Source: Ananas comosus (Eukaryota > Streptophyta > Magnoliopsida > Poales > Bromeliaceae). Taken from it: DNA of 64,000 nt. Position 1 is the stretch's first letter. Each line of letters starts with the position of its first letter. The position numbers were made by a program, and so were the translations under genes. Where the stretch lies: the NCBI RefSeq assembly GCF_001540865.1, contig NC_033630.1, positions 7,017,124-7,081,123 of the forward strand. The letters run 5' to 3'. The notes beneath the pieces are model-generated. The model made no database searches. It was not told the origin of the DNA and saw only the letters and a list, made by a program, of their open reading frames with translations. Below are positions 48,001 to 54,118 of the stretch, in pieces.

Positions 48001-50980
48001 TTATGCAAATTGTCTATCTGATGCTCAATTGCATTAAGCTCGTCCTTCAGTGCAGCCAAGTCGGGATCATAGTTAGGAGATATCATGTATTCACCATTCT
48101 CTAGTTGATCGAGGTCAATAGAAACCTCAACAAGAGCAATAAACTTGCCCAACCGATCCTCATCCATCCAAAATTTTAAAGTTTCAATATACCGGCTCCT
48201 TATTAATGGTGAAAACTGCCCTTCACAATGCTCCAGAACATCTTTGATGTGTGGAAGTCTAATGCCTGACTGCATAATAGAAAATTCAATTTAATGAAAA
48301 CTTAGATTACAAAGAAGTTGTAATAATCAATACACAAAGGGGCATTAACTGTATTGATACTAACATGTAAGAAACTAGGGAAATTTGGCTATGAAAGAAC
48401 TAGTAATATGGGTAATTAAAAGGAATGAGGGAGATTACCTGATATAGTTTTATCACTGGCAGCAAATTAGCTGATTTCTTTTTCAGGATATGTGTCAAAC
48501 GCTCAATATCTGAAATTCTTTTCAGGTGTTGCCTCAGTCCTTGACGAAGCTCTGCATCCTCCACAAATGCCTGAACCAAATTCAGCCTGCAGTTGATCTC
48601 ATTCACATCTAATAATGGTTGTTTGAGCCACCGATTAAGAAGCCGCTTTCCCATGCCAGCAGTGCAGGTTCTATTCATTAGGCCAAACAAACTAAAATTT
48701 TTGTTTAAGTCAGTCTTGCTCTCTAAAACATTTAATGCTCGCATTGCAGCTGAATCCAGTCTCATGTAGCTGTCCAAATTGTACTTTTCAATGCTGTAAT
48801 TTCCATAATTACTATCATCTGAAAGTAACTCCATATAGGACATCAAAGCCCCCAATGCACCTAAAGCATATTCGAATTCGGAGAGTAGATCACGAACTGG
48901 TTCAATTGCTCCTCTGACTATCCTACCAAGATCCTGCACCAAATCTCTCGATCTGAATTCAGACTTTTTCCGTTCAGTGACAAGAACATTGCATCTGGAA
49001 AGAGCATCATGAAGAAGCTTGAAATCACTGGTCTTCCCACTTTCCATAGGAAGAAGACACTCTTTACAACCAAGAGCAACCAATACTGATTCAAGGTTTG
49101 TGAACTGGCTATCATCAAGAAACTCCGCCACACCAAGCTTTCTCTTAGTCATATCCACGAAACTTAGCCCTATTGTGCACTGGTTTTCGCGGAATATAGG
49201 AAACAGTGAAACAGTGACAGGGTAATCCTGCATCTCATTGTTTGCAAACAGCACATCTTCAAAACTACCAATGTTGCCAGGTGTGCCAGTTTTAGTCAAC
49301 CTCCAATTTGATCCACTACCCTCATAGAGCTCCAGTGTGTGATCTGTTCTTTCTAGCAAAAGGTCGCGAGCGATCGTCTCAAACATATTTTTACTTATGC
49401 TCACACTGGATATTCCCTCTGGACCATTACCCAACTGTCGCAAAGCTGTAGTAGTGTGGTAATATGTCCTCGCGATGAAGGTTGCATTCTCACCATGAGC
49501 AGTATAATAATCCTACCAAAATAACGAAATAGTTAGCAAGGGTTTGTTCCAGGGGAACAAGTCCATCAGATAAAAGGATAAGTGAAAGAAAGAAAAAAGT
49601 CACTTAGTTGCATTATGTGTTAATTGTGTAGGCACAAATTTGCATCTATTGTATTTATTTTTAAGATATATTTGATGTAGCTCATCCACAATCTGCACAT
49701 ATATGTATTTTTGGTATTTTTAGGAAAAGAGAAAATTAATAATGTGCCTCCATATGTCCCACTCCCGCCCTCTTCTTCTTTCATATGCACAGCCTCTTGA
49801 CAATCAGCATACCAAACTCCCCTATTAGGGCAATGAGGTATTATATTTACTTGAATTTGCTATTTTAATGCTTGAGTTGACTTCCATTCACCAACTTCAA
49901 TATGAATTCAAGTTGTTAATAGGAATTACTGTTATCTGAGACAACACATTATGAAGACAAGTTCACTTGCATACACTTGTCCTAGACTTCTCATAATAAT
50001 TGACAAGTGCATCACATTTTTTACCATGAAACCAACTTTCTTATTAGTCCCCGAACGTCATCAAAAAAAGTGGAAAGTACATTAAAATTTGCTGTATGTC
50101 AGTGCAATTATATATTTCAAAGAGGTATACACAAAAATATCTATAACCTAATTGGACTTGGGATATCAGAAAAATTGTATAAAGAAACAAAAACTGGAAG
50201 TTGCTAAATTCTAACAGTTTGCTCACCTTTAACTGAGGTTTCAATTAAACTACCTTTAAGAACAAAACCAAGAATTTATAGAACAACTTTCTTGCATTCC
50301 TCTCTCGCAAGTCACAATTAATCAAGTACCCCTCTTTTATATAAGTCAAGAAGCTCCCTGAGCAGTTCTCTAGATCAGAGATTTATAAATTGATAATGCA
50401 AATTCAAAGTTGTTGAAAGACACACTTGAAAAAAATGTCAAGTAAAAAAGCAAAAAAAGAATGTGGGAAACTTTCAAAAGCAGCTAATTGAAATGCCTTT
50501 CATTCCAAGGAACCTGATCAGCCCTTCACATCCCTTAAACAGCACAAGCTTTCACTCCAAATTTTATTTCCAATAAGGACAACAAAATGGATACATCAAA
50601 TGAATTTTTGAGCATTCATAAAATGTACAGCGCTCTCACTCACCCGTCGATCGAAGAACCGCACAGCCCTAGCATCCTGCAAACCCAAAAAGAAAAAAAG
50701 ATATATTACAATAAAGCAAAACAAACAACAAGAATTACTGTGATGAGTGGGAAAGAGATTGTTAGCAAGGATGCTTACTTGTGGCAGGTTCTTGAAAAAA
50801 GAAATAAAACCCTGGGCTTGCCTGGCATCTAAAGAAGGACCAGCCACATAATAGAAAGATTTTTAAAAGAATAGGAAGAGTACCAAAAATAAACAGAAGA
50901 AAAGATTTGGTAAAGATTTTTGCGATACCTAATTTGAGTTCAGGGAGCTTGTTGCGTTCTGGTGAGTGATCGGCCTCCAT
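19728..50980 (-). CDS. MSH2: DNA mismatch repair protein MSH2, 13 exons, complete
   Basis: MutS homologue that pairs with MSH6, MSH3 or plant MSH7 in the nucleus to recognise mismatches and small loops. The coding exons join to 2,826 nt (941 residues plus stop), close to Arabidopsis MSH2. Order: MutS I (LPELKLD..., about 12-140), connector, lever and clamp (200-588), ATPase (640-870) and C-terminal helix-turn-helix. Walker [10 protein letters not shown] lies at about 667-675, STFMQEM near 721, Walker [11 protein letters not shown] at 742-751, and THFHEL in exon 11. Exons: 50929-50980, 50779-50828, 50644-50676, 48439-49512, 47715-48269, 47533-47643, 47356-47445, 47201-47272, 31513-31623, 30045-30171, 29048-29247, 27085-27234, 19728-19928. 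All junctions keep frame and use GT-AG. The start ATG ([17 protein letters not shown]) is the first in good context. Intron 8 is 15.6 kb and intron 12 is 7.2 kb because of transposons. No inactivating change is seen. Confidence 0.96.
22065..22600. mobile_element. (TA)n-flanked foldback MITE 1
   Basis: Perfect terminal inverted repeat TTGAGCTATAATACTATCGA, extended imperfectly to about 135 bp on each side, enclosed by (TA)n runs at 22,027-22,064 and 22,601-22,638. Flanking TA microsatellites are typical of Micron-type MITEs described in rice. A private stem (ACAAATGGG...CCCATTTGT) sits close to each end. Confidence 0.7.
22639..22845. mobile_element. (TA)n-flanked MITE 2 (short type)
   Basis: About 207 bp with ends TTGAGCTAGAATACT and its complement. 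Each end carries the palindrome AAAAGCACCAACCCCTTGGT-GCTTTT. The right (TA)n run is 22,846-22,871. Confidence 0.7.
22872..23445. mobile_element. (TA)n-flanked MITE 3 (long type)
   Basis: About 574 bp, ends GGCTACTATA / TATAGTAGCC, with inverted AATACGAAGGC / CCTTCGTATT words near the termini and an interior related to MITEs 1 and 4. Confidence 0.65.
23467..24008. mobile_element. (TA)n-flanked MITE 4 (long type)
   Basis: About 542 bp, ends GTGAGGCTACTATGCTT and its complement; long imperfect inverted repeat including GATCGGCTCCGTTAAACTT / complement. The private terminal stem is built on AGCAC-GGAGCCTTCCGTGCTT. It is bounded on the right by (TA)n then (GA)n to 24,079. Confidence 0.7.
24080..24326. 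mobile_element. (TA)n-flanked MITE 5 (short type)
   Basis: About 247 bp; both ends carry GGCT-GAATACTATTGATAGC or its complement with the private stem GATAGCAAA..TTTGCTATC. Confidence 0.7.
24340..24566. mobile_element. (TA)n-flanked MITE 6 (short type)
   Basis: About 227 bp; both ends contain the private palindrome AGTACCAAGCGTTTGGTACT (one end slightly changed) just inside a GGCTA-ATACTAT terminus. Confidence 0.65.
24577..24750. mobile_element. (TA)n-flanked MITE 7, left end only
   Basis: Begins TTCAGCTAGAATGCTATTAACAAC and follows the left arm of MITE 1 (TCGATGATGGAGCCTTCAAA, GTTGAACATGAT), then loses similarity; no matching right end is found. Confidence 0.5.
24954..25096 (-). mobile_element. 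Short LTR of a TRIM-like element
   Basis: A 143-bp segment with both termini of the form TGTAACG...CGTTACA. On the minus strand it reads TGTAACGCCCCAATAGTCCC and is followed by ATTGGTATTAAAGTC (about 24,938-24,953), which resembles a tRNA-Met primer-binding site. The expected second LTR is not seen, so the element is partial. No matching 5-bp flanks (CCAAT, TCTAG). Confidence 0.45.
27085..27234 (-). CDS. MSH2: MSH2 exon 12
   Basis: Residues 826-875 ([20 protein letters not shown]...). Two in-frame donors exist: GTATGA after GAAGAG (used here, end 27,085) and GTATGT 24 bases earlier (end 27,109). The longer form aligns better in length with other plant MSH2 proteins in this variable linker. 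Confidence 0.85.
27905..28590. repeat. Tandemly duplicated repeat in MSH2 intron 11
   Basis: Phrases such as ACATGCTTATAGGAA, TATAGGCTCAAC-or-ACAGGCTCAAC, TGGACGTTGGGT, ATTAGGTCTATT and CCTATTGTCACAGGACAG recur two to three times between 27,905 and 28,575. The arrangement suggests two copies of a ~330-bp non-coding transposon fragment. Intron position only; no coding potential. Confidence 0.55.
29048..29247 (-). CDS. MSH2: MSH2 exon 11
   Basis: Residues 759-825 ([34 protein letters not shown]). Acceptor CTCAG, donor GTACTA. Confidence 0.93.
30045..30171 (-). CDS. MSH2: MSH2 exon 10 (Walker B)
   Basis: Residues 717-758 plus one base, with [14 protein letters not shown] and [18 protein letters not shown]. 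Acceptor TTGCAG. The donor GTCTGT is weak but is the only position that keeps frame with exon 11. Confidence 0.92.
30300..30420. repeat. Degenerate CATC/ATCC microsatellite in MSH2 intron 10-9 region
   Basis: A run of CATCTAT, CATCCAT and TCATCCATTTAT units followed by GCATGCA repeats, within MSH2 intron 9. Confidence 0.7.
31513..31623 (-). CDS. MSH2: MSH2 exon 9
   Basis: Residues 680-716 ([11 protein letters not shown]...[14 protein letters not shown]). Acceptor AAAAG, donor GTAAGT-like GTAAG. It continues FIRQ from exon 8 without a gap. Confidence 0.93.
32254..33709 (+). mobile_element. GC-rich LTR-like block
   Basis: Abruptly GC-rich 1,456 bp inside an AT-rich intron, starting TGTCACGGACATAAC and ending CCCGTGACA, the TG...CA form of an LTR. 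No matching 5-bp flanks (CCTAA versus CTGAG). Overlapping ORFs on both strands (up to 140 codons) reflect base composition; none has a conserved domain. It may be a solo LTR whose target duplication decayed. Confidence 0.45.
34938..35881 (+). repeat. 5' LTR of the gypsy element
   Basis: Begins TAATGCAGCAAATAAATC (the 3' LTR has TGATGC, so the second base has changed) and ends TTTGCATCCA before the primer-binding site. Contains a CT/TTC-rich tract around 35,330-35,470. Confidence 0.9.
35883..35894 (+). other. Primer-binding site of the gypsy element
   Basis: TGGTATCAAAGC, one mismatch from the usual tRNA-iMet complement TGGTATCAGAGC, one base after the LTR. Confidence 0.85.
36036..37164 (+). 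pseudogene. gypsy gag, broken
   Basis: Starts [17 protein letters not shown], followed by a coiled-coil-like stretch, then the gag core ([39 protein letters not shown]) and a CCHC zinc knuckle ([14 protein letters not shown] near 36,940). Stops interrupt it at about 36,247, 36,367 and 36,631, and the frame changes near 36,735. The capsid and nucleocapsid functions are therefore lost here. Confidence 0.88.
37165..40247 (+). pseudogene. gypsy pol (PR-RT-RH-INT), broken
   Basis: Protease remnants near 37,200-37,260 include a [11 protein letters not shown] site. Reverse transcriptase begins about 37,720 ([46 protein letters not shown]) with the catalytic YFDDILIYS near 38,290. RNase H spans about 38,655-39,060 ([14 protein letters not shown] end), the integrase HHCC zinc finger about 39,280-39,410, the DDE core about 39,480-39,860 ([24 protein letters not shown]). 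A single-base frameshift lies near 38,220; stops occur near 38,494, 38,522 and 40,015. The copia element interrupts the reading frame after 40,341. Confidence 0.93.
40342..40976 (-). repeat. copia 3' LTR (left)
   Basis: On the plus strand TGTTAAAATCGG...AAATATAACA. The adjacent plus-strand CTCCACCTTGG is the complement of the purine tract. Confidence 0.92.
41111..43408 (-). CDS. copia integrase C-terminal part, reverse transcriptase and RNase H
   Basis: 765 codons overlapping the previous ORF by 29 bases in another frame. It opens with the integrase end ([20 protein letters not shown], carrying the catalytic Glu), then reverse transcriptase ([36 protein letters not shown]) and RNase H ([31 protein letters not shown]). 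All catalytic motifs are present. The opening methionine is not a real start: this is the downstream half of one polyprotein. Confidence 0.93.
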   Translation of the reverse strand: MVWNSARQFEEFCKKEGIVRHKTVRHTPQQNGVAERMNRTLLERARCILSNAGLAKSFWVEAISTACYLVNRSPHSALDCKTPEEVWSGSPSDYSNLRIFGCPAYVHVNEGKLEPRAKKCIFIGYASGVKGYRLWCPESSKLIISRDVTFDESAMLYPNRNSSDETPSASKQVEVETDGIVQSQDSSQSEQVQSTDTSVTETPQVERQSIATGKARRQIKPPQRYSYEDMVAYALSVAQDTEEEGEPSTYNQAISGASSAEWLVAMNEEMESLHKNRTWELVKPPTGKKIVGCKWVFKKKDGIPGVEDTRYKARLVAKGYSQVEGVDFNDIFSPVVKHTSIRVLLSLVAMNDLYLEQLDVKTAFLHGELEEQIYMKQPEGFIVEGKEDHVCLLKKSLYGLKQSPRQWYKRFDSFMTGHGYSRSKRDSCVYFRKLDKGSFIYLLLYVDDMLIASSDIVEINKLKALLKGEFEMKDLGAAKKILGMEIKRDNKSGLLHLTQEKYIEKILKRFGMTDAKPVSTPFAAHFRLSAELSPQSDDEREYMSHVPYSSAVGSIMYAMVCTRPDISYAVSMVSRYMTNPGKAHWQAVKWILRYLRGTTNTCLEFGRCKDGVVGYVDSDFAGDLDRRRSLSGYVFSIGGCAVSWKASLQPIVALSTTEAEYIAMTEGVKEAMWLRGLFGELTSYWDPTVVYSDSQSAIHLSKDQMFHERTKHIDMKLHFVRDVIGKRTVTVKKIGTKDNPADMLTKSLIIAKFKHYLDLVAVSSI
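43380..44951 (-). CDS. copia gag, protease and integrase N-terminal part
   Basis: 523 codons from [12 protein letters not shown]. Gag core ([24 protein letters not shown]), zinc knuckle [14 protein letters not shown] at about 190, protease active site LMDSACSFH at about 255, GAG-pre-integrase ([14 protein letters not shown]...CEHC) and the first two acidic residues of integrase ([15 protein letters not shown]). The frame ends just after RTDNGLEFC because of a one-base shift near 43,390; the remainder is encoded by the next ORF. Confidence 0.93.
   Translation of the reverse strand: MSDSLTAEQKEEIDDKALMAIQLCLSNEVLCEVLDEKTAAGLWLKLESLYMTKSLTNKLYLKQRLFMLRMAEGTSIKSHLDEFNSIIMDFRSIDVKIEEEDEALLLLCSLPPSYKNFRETFLFGRDTLCLDDVKSSLLSKERIDMQISNETAGASGQGLVARGRSREKGSGNRGTSRSKSKHRNLICGYCKKKGHIKADCFKLKNKEQRKNNGDKNQGQKNTNTEAEASVAAGESDKNDIVFTVTNKTRRQDEWLMDSACSFHICTHREWFSTYMPIEGGDVLMGNHSKCTVIGIGIVRVRMFDGVVRTISEVRHVPDMRKNLISLGTLDTKGFKYSSADGLMKVAKGNLVVMKAKLSDMLYVLQGSTVTGSAAVTSSSMSDSDSTKLWHMRLGHMSEYGMMKLGERGLLGSQSLEKLDFCEHCVFGKQKRVSFKATVHRTKGTLDYIHSDLWGPSRIPTHGGARYMLTFIDDYSRKVWAFFLKSKDEVFNYFKQWKVMIEKQTEKKIKRLRTDNGLEFCSSV
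45098..45112 (-). other. copia primer-binding site
   Basis: On the minus strand TGGTATCAGAGCC follows the right LTR after a few bases: an exact tRNA-iMet primer match. Confidence 0.85.
45115..45749 (-). repeat. copia 5' LTR (right)
   Basis: Same 635-bp sequence as the left LTR with about seven substitutions. Confidence 0.92.
45770..45997 (+). pseudogene. gypsy pol 3' end with chromodomain
   Basis: After the copia insertion the gypsy frame resumes: [26 protein letters not shown] and a helical tail form a chromodomain, the module that directs chromoviruses to particular chromatin. The stop codon TGA is the first three bases of the 3' LTR (45,995-45,997). The purine tract GAGGGGAAC precedes it. 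Confidence 0.88.
45995..46938 (+). repeat. 3' LTR of the gypsy element
   Basis: 944 bp, TGATGCAGC...TTTGCATCA, followed by the target duplication GTAAT. Confidence 0.92.
47201..47272 (-). CDS. MSH2: MSH2 exon 8 (Walker A)
   Basis: Residues 656-679 with the P-loop GPNMGGKST. Acceptor TATAG, donor GTTGGC. The next exon lies 15.6 kb away, beyond the nested retrotransposons. Confidence 0.94.
47356..47445 (-). CDS. MSH2: MSH2 exon 7
   Basis: Residues 626-655, start of the ATPase domain ([20 protein letters not shown]). Acceptor TGAAG, donor GTAAGT. Confidence 0.93.
47533..47643 (-). CDS. MSH2: MSH2 exon 6
   Basis: Residues 589-625 ([20 protein letters not shown]...). Acceptor ATTAG, donor GTAAGA. 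Confidence 0.93.
47715..48269 (-). CDS. MSH2: MSH2 exon 5
   Basis: Residues 404-588, lever and clamp domains ([42 protein letters not shown]). Acceptor ATGCAG, donor GTATGC. Confidence 0.95.
48439..49512 (-). CDS. MSH2: MSH2 exon 4 (largest exon)
   Basis: Residues 46-403, starting [12 protein letters not shown] and ending VIKLYQ. It carries the rest of MutS I, the connector and the start of the core ([28 protein letters not shown]). Acceptor TGGTAG, donor GTAATC, phase 0. Confidence 0.95.
50644..50676 (-). CDS. MSH2: MSH2 exon 3 (33-nt micro-exon)
   Basis: Residues 35-45 ([11 protein letters not shown]), a near-invariant MutS I segment. Acceptor TTTGCAG, donor GTGAGT. Easily missed by gene finders because of its size. 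Confidence 0.92.
50779..50828 (-). CDS. MSH2: MSH2 exon 2
   Basis: Residues 18-34 ([17 protein letters not shown]). Acceptor TTTAG, donor GTAAGC. The split Asp codon completes LKLD. Confidence 0.92.
50929..50980 (-). CDS. MSH2: MSH2 exon 1
   Basis: Residues 1-17 plus one base. ATG at 50,980; donor GTATCG. The conserved LPELKL motif of plant MSH2 N-termini ends it. Confidence 0.92.
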
Positions 50981-51081
50981 TTCCTATCAGCTCAAAGAAG
51001 ACGGAGGGACTTTCTCCTGTTGGAAACCAAGGGAAGAGTTTTTGAGGTTTAAGAGGCCAACTTTATTAGCACATCGACTAT

Positions 51082-51089
51082 GGTTTATA
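51082..51089 (-). promoter_or_regulatory. Possible TATA box of MSH2
   Basis: TATAAACC on the minus strand, about 93 bp before the start codon, which would put transcription start roughly 60-70 bp before the ATG. Suggestive only; plant repair genes are often TATA-less. Confidence 0.3.
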
Positions 51090-51189
51090 CGGTATAGTTG
51101 ATGGAATTTGGAGGCAGATTCAACGGGACATGACGATGCTGTGGCAGGAAAGCGAGATTGTTAGAGAAGGAATAGGGTGAAAACGGATC

Positions 51190-51420
51190 GAATACAGTTG
51201 GATATTTGACGAAACCATATCCGCATCCATTACTTTTTTTTCGGATACAAATTTGAATGTGGATATGCGTCAAATGTTAAATTTTTGTTACCATATCCGC
51301 TAAAATGGATTCAGATAAGAATCGAATATTTCTTCGGATTCGAATATGATCGGATTTATATTTGGATATTGTTCAGATAATAATATATATTAATATCCAT
51401 ATATAAATATGAACTAGACT
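51190..51420. repeat. Possible MITE or hAT remnant upstream of MSH2
   Basis: AT-rich segment in which CATATCCGC, GGATATGCG, CGGATTC and GAATCGAATA words recur in both orientations, the look of a degenerate foldback element. Ends are not definable. Confidence 0.3.
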
Positions 51421-52439
51421 TAGCAACAATGCAACTAAAGTTTACATTCGTGTTCAAATTTTTATATGCATATGTTTTATTGAATAACATCTAAAATTTA
51501 ACAAACATAAATGCAATTCTAAAATGAAAATCATAATAAAATGAACAAAGAACGCAATAAATCACCTTATTCCCCCACAAAATATATTAACGTCCCCCTT
51601 GTCCCAACAAAAAGCAATCAAAATCTCCCTTATCTCCCCGTATATAGCAATTAAGCAGCACTTATCTCCCCAAAAAAAATTAATTAAGCGCTCCCTTATC
51701 TCCCCACACATATAATCTAGAACTTTTGTTTCTCAAATCAAAGAAATGGTAAAACACTATATACCTTGATTGACAATGAGTTAGATAAGTCGACAAGAGA
51801 GATCTATTATTCTAAATATGATTTATAAGAATATAACCAAACAAAACAAATTAATATAATTCATCAAACTAAAGTCATAAATAAACAAAAGTGACCATCT
51901 TATCTCCTTTTATAACATTAAGTAGCCACTGTTGACCACTTGATCATCTTGGAATGGATGCATTTTTGTGCCCACTCCACTAGTAAGTAAAAAAATCAAA
52001 TAGAAATTGTTTTCTAGATCATTTTAACAGCACTTCTTCCACACAAGGAGTGCACTACTTTCATTGGTTTTCTACACTGTGACGGAAAATTACTATGGTA
52101 CTTCTTTTTTCTAGAATATAAACAAGTTAATACAGTATTTTTCTGCATAATCTCTTATTCTAGCTGCAACAAAGCTCACAGAATTTTTTTTTTTTACACA
52201 TCTAGAAACATGGAAGCACAATACTCAATCAGCAGCGAATTTCATACAACACATTACATATTTCCACTACTGAATCACGAAATGAGCTACAGAACACTTA
52301 AATGGGTTGCTGAATGTAGCACGAATCTACAGTTGTTCATATATTTGATCAGCAGTTATGCAATGTGACTACTACTCAAAGTGACACATTAGAAACTTCT
52401 ATTTATAGCTTATTACTCAAGTAACTCAACAGGGGGAGG
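51421..52439. other. Intergenic, nothing recognised
   Basis: AT-rich DNA with several CTTATCTCCCC words between 51,590 and 51,710. No coding region on either strand. Confidence 0.6.
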
Positions 52440-53030
52440 CTTACCACAAGAACAACAACTGAAGCTGCGGATCCAACAAGAGCTTTGGTGCTCAAAAGGA
52501 GAGCAAACCCTAGATATCGCCACCACCTGCTCCTCGACTTGTTGTCGTCCTCACGAGAGTGGGCCGAGCGCGGTTAGGAGTTCGGACCCGTACGATACAA
52601 GAGGACGGAGAGAGGGTGTAAGAGGGCCTTGGCCGATGGTGACCGAGGAGTCAAGGACGAGTGGGGTCTAGGGTTTCTATGCGAGTGTGCGTCGGGGTGA
52701 GGGAGGCGGGATTTGGAGTTCGGACCCAATTGAGAGAGGGGAAACCCTGGATATCGCCACCACGGCACCACCTCCTCTTTGTCCTCGTCGTCCTCCTCCC
52801 GAGAGAGAGCGAGGCGCCGGGGTCGAGTGTGGAGTGCAAAGGAGAGAGAGAACCAGAGTGGGGAGAGATGAGGGGAGATGGGGAGAGAGAAAGAGTGAGA
52901 GTGGGGTTTAGGGTATCTTTGGTCGGTCGGTCGGGAAAAGGGGAGCGGGCGGGATTGGGTTTAGGAAGAAAAAGAGCGCGCGCGCGGGGCTGGGAACGGA
53001 GAATAGGATGCAATACGCAAAAATAAATAA
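52440..53030. repeat. GC-rich island with an internal ~240-bp tandem duplication
   Basis: GCAAACCCTAGATATCGCCA (52,504) and GGAAACCCTGGATATCGCCA (52,740) each open a block followed by CACC-rich, CTCGTCGTCCTC and CGAGAG words and GGAGTTCGGACCC. AAACCCTA is a telo-box found in plant promoters. GA-rich repeats follow to 52,900. ORFs on both strands (up to 121 codons) are low-complexity. Best read as the promoter or 5' UTR of a gene, possibly captured or lost; no downstream exons are recognisable. Confidence 0.45.
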
Positions 53031-53128
53031 ATAAATAAAATATAAATATAAATAAAATAAAAATAAAAATAAAAATCCCTTCACTACAAACTTTGTAAAA
53101 ACTTCTTGTTTTTAAAAATCGCCTGGGA

Positions 53129-53706
53129 CTTAGGGGCGTTTGGATTGACGTATTTGTAGATTCAACATAAGTTAAGTATAGTGGTGTTTGAGTTTTCCTG
53201 AAGTGTGATTATTATTTTTTTTTTTTTTTGATGTAACTCGTACCGTCTGAAAGTTAAATTCAATCACTTCTGTTGTTTGTTTTGATGTAACTTGGTGCTG
53301 GTAAAATTAGTTTTTTGAGTTCCGTTGTTTGTTTTGATGTAAGTAAGTGGATCTCATTATCTCCTAAATATAGTAGTAAATTTACCACTATAAAATTTAA
53401 TTTATTATATAATTAATTTTTTTATTATTATTTAAAAATAATAATAATTTATTATAAATAAGGTAATTCTAACCCATTATAAAGTAAGTAGAGTTTAGGT
53501 TTTACTGTTTAATAATTTTTTTAGAGGAGGTTGAGTGTAGTGAAAGTCGAGTTCGGCACTTTAGAGGAGGAAGTCGAGAGTAAGTGAAGTGGAGCTCTAA
53601 CGTAACTTGAGTTACATTATATTTTTCACTTACTTTAAAACAAATAACGGAAGTGATGGAACTTGAGTTCCATCACTCCACTTACACCAAAACAAACGGG
53701 CCCTAA
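53129..53706. mobile_element. Tourist-like MITE
   Basis: Termini CTTAGGGGCGTTTGGATTG and CAAAACAAACGGGCCCTAA are inverted versions of a GGGCCCGTTTG-type end, with TTA/TAA at the outer edges as expected for PIF/Harbinger-derived MITEs. The interior repeats GTTGTTTGTTTTGATGTAA. About 578 bp, no coding. Confidence 0.5.
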
Positions 53707-54118
53707 CTGGTGGAATTGGTCTGACTATTACTCAATTTCTTAACCAATTCGATTTGACCCATAAAAAGATTTTAAAAATCATATTAACAGTTTGAACAAG
53801 CGGTTCAACTGGTAAACTAGTCAATCGATCCGATTTTAATTCAACCAGTCCGAAGGGTCACTTATCATAGATCATCGATCGGACGATTCAATCAGCTCGA
53901 TTTAGATCTTTTAAGAATCTTGTAAAATATATATATATATTTATCTTTTTTATCTTTATTGTTTTATGGCCAAGTTGCATAAAAAATCGACTAATTTTGG
54001 GCTTTTGCAAATGTGGGCCATCTTTTTCGTTTTTACAGATTCGGTCCGATTTTTTAGCAAACTGATCAAAATGCCCCTTGTATACAGACGCCTTCCGCGT
54101 ATTTCTTGACATACGTAT

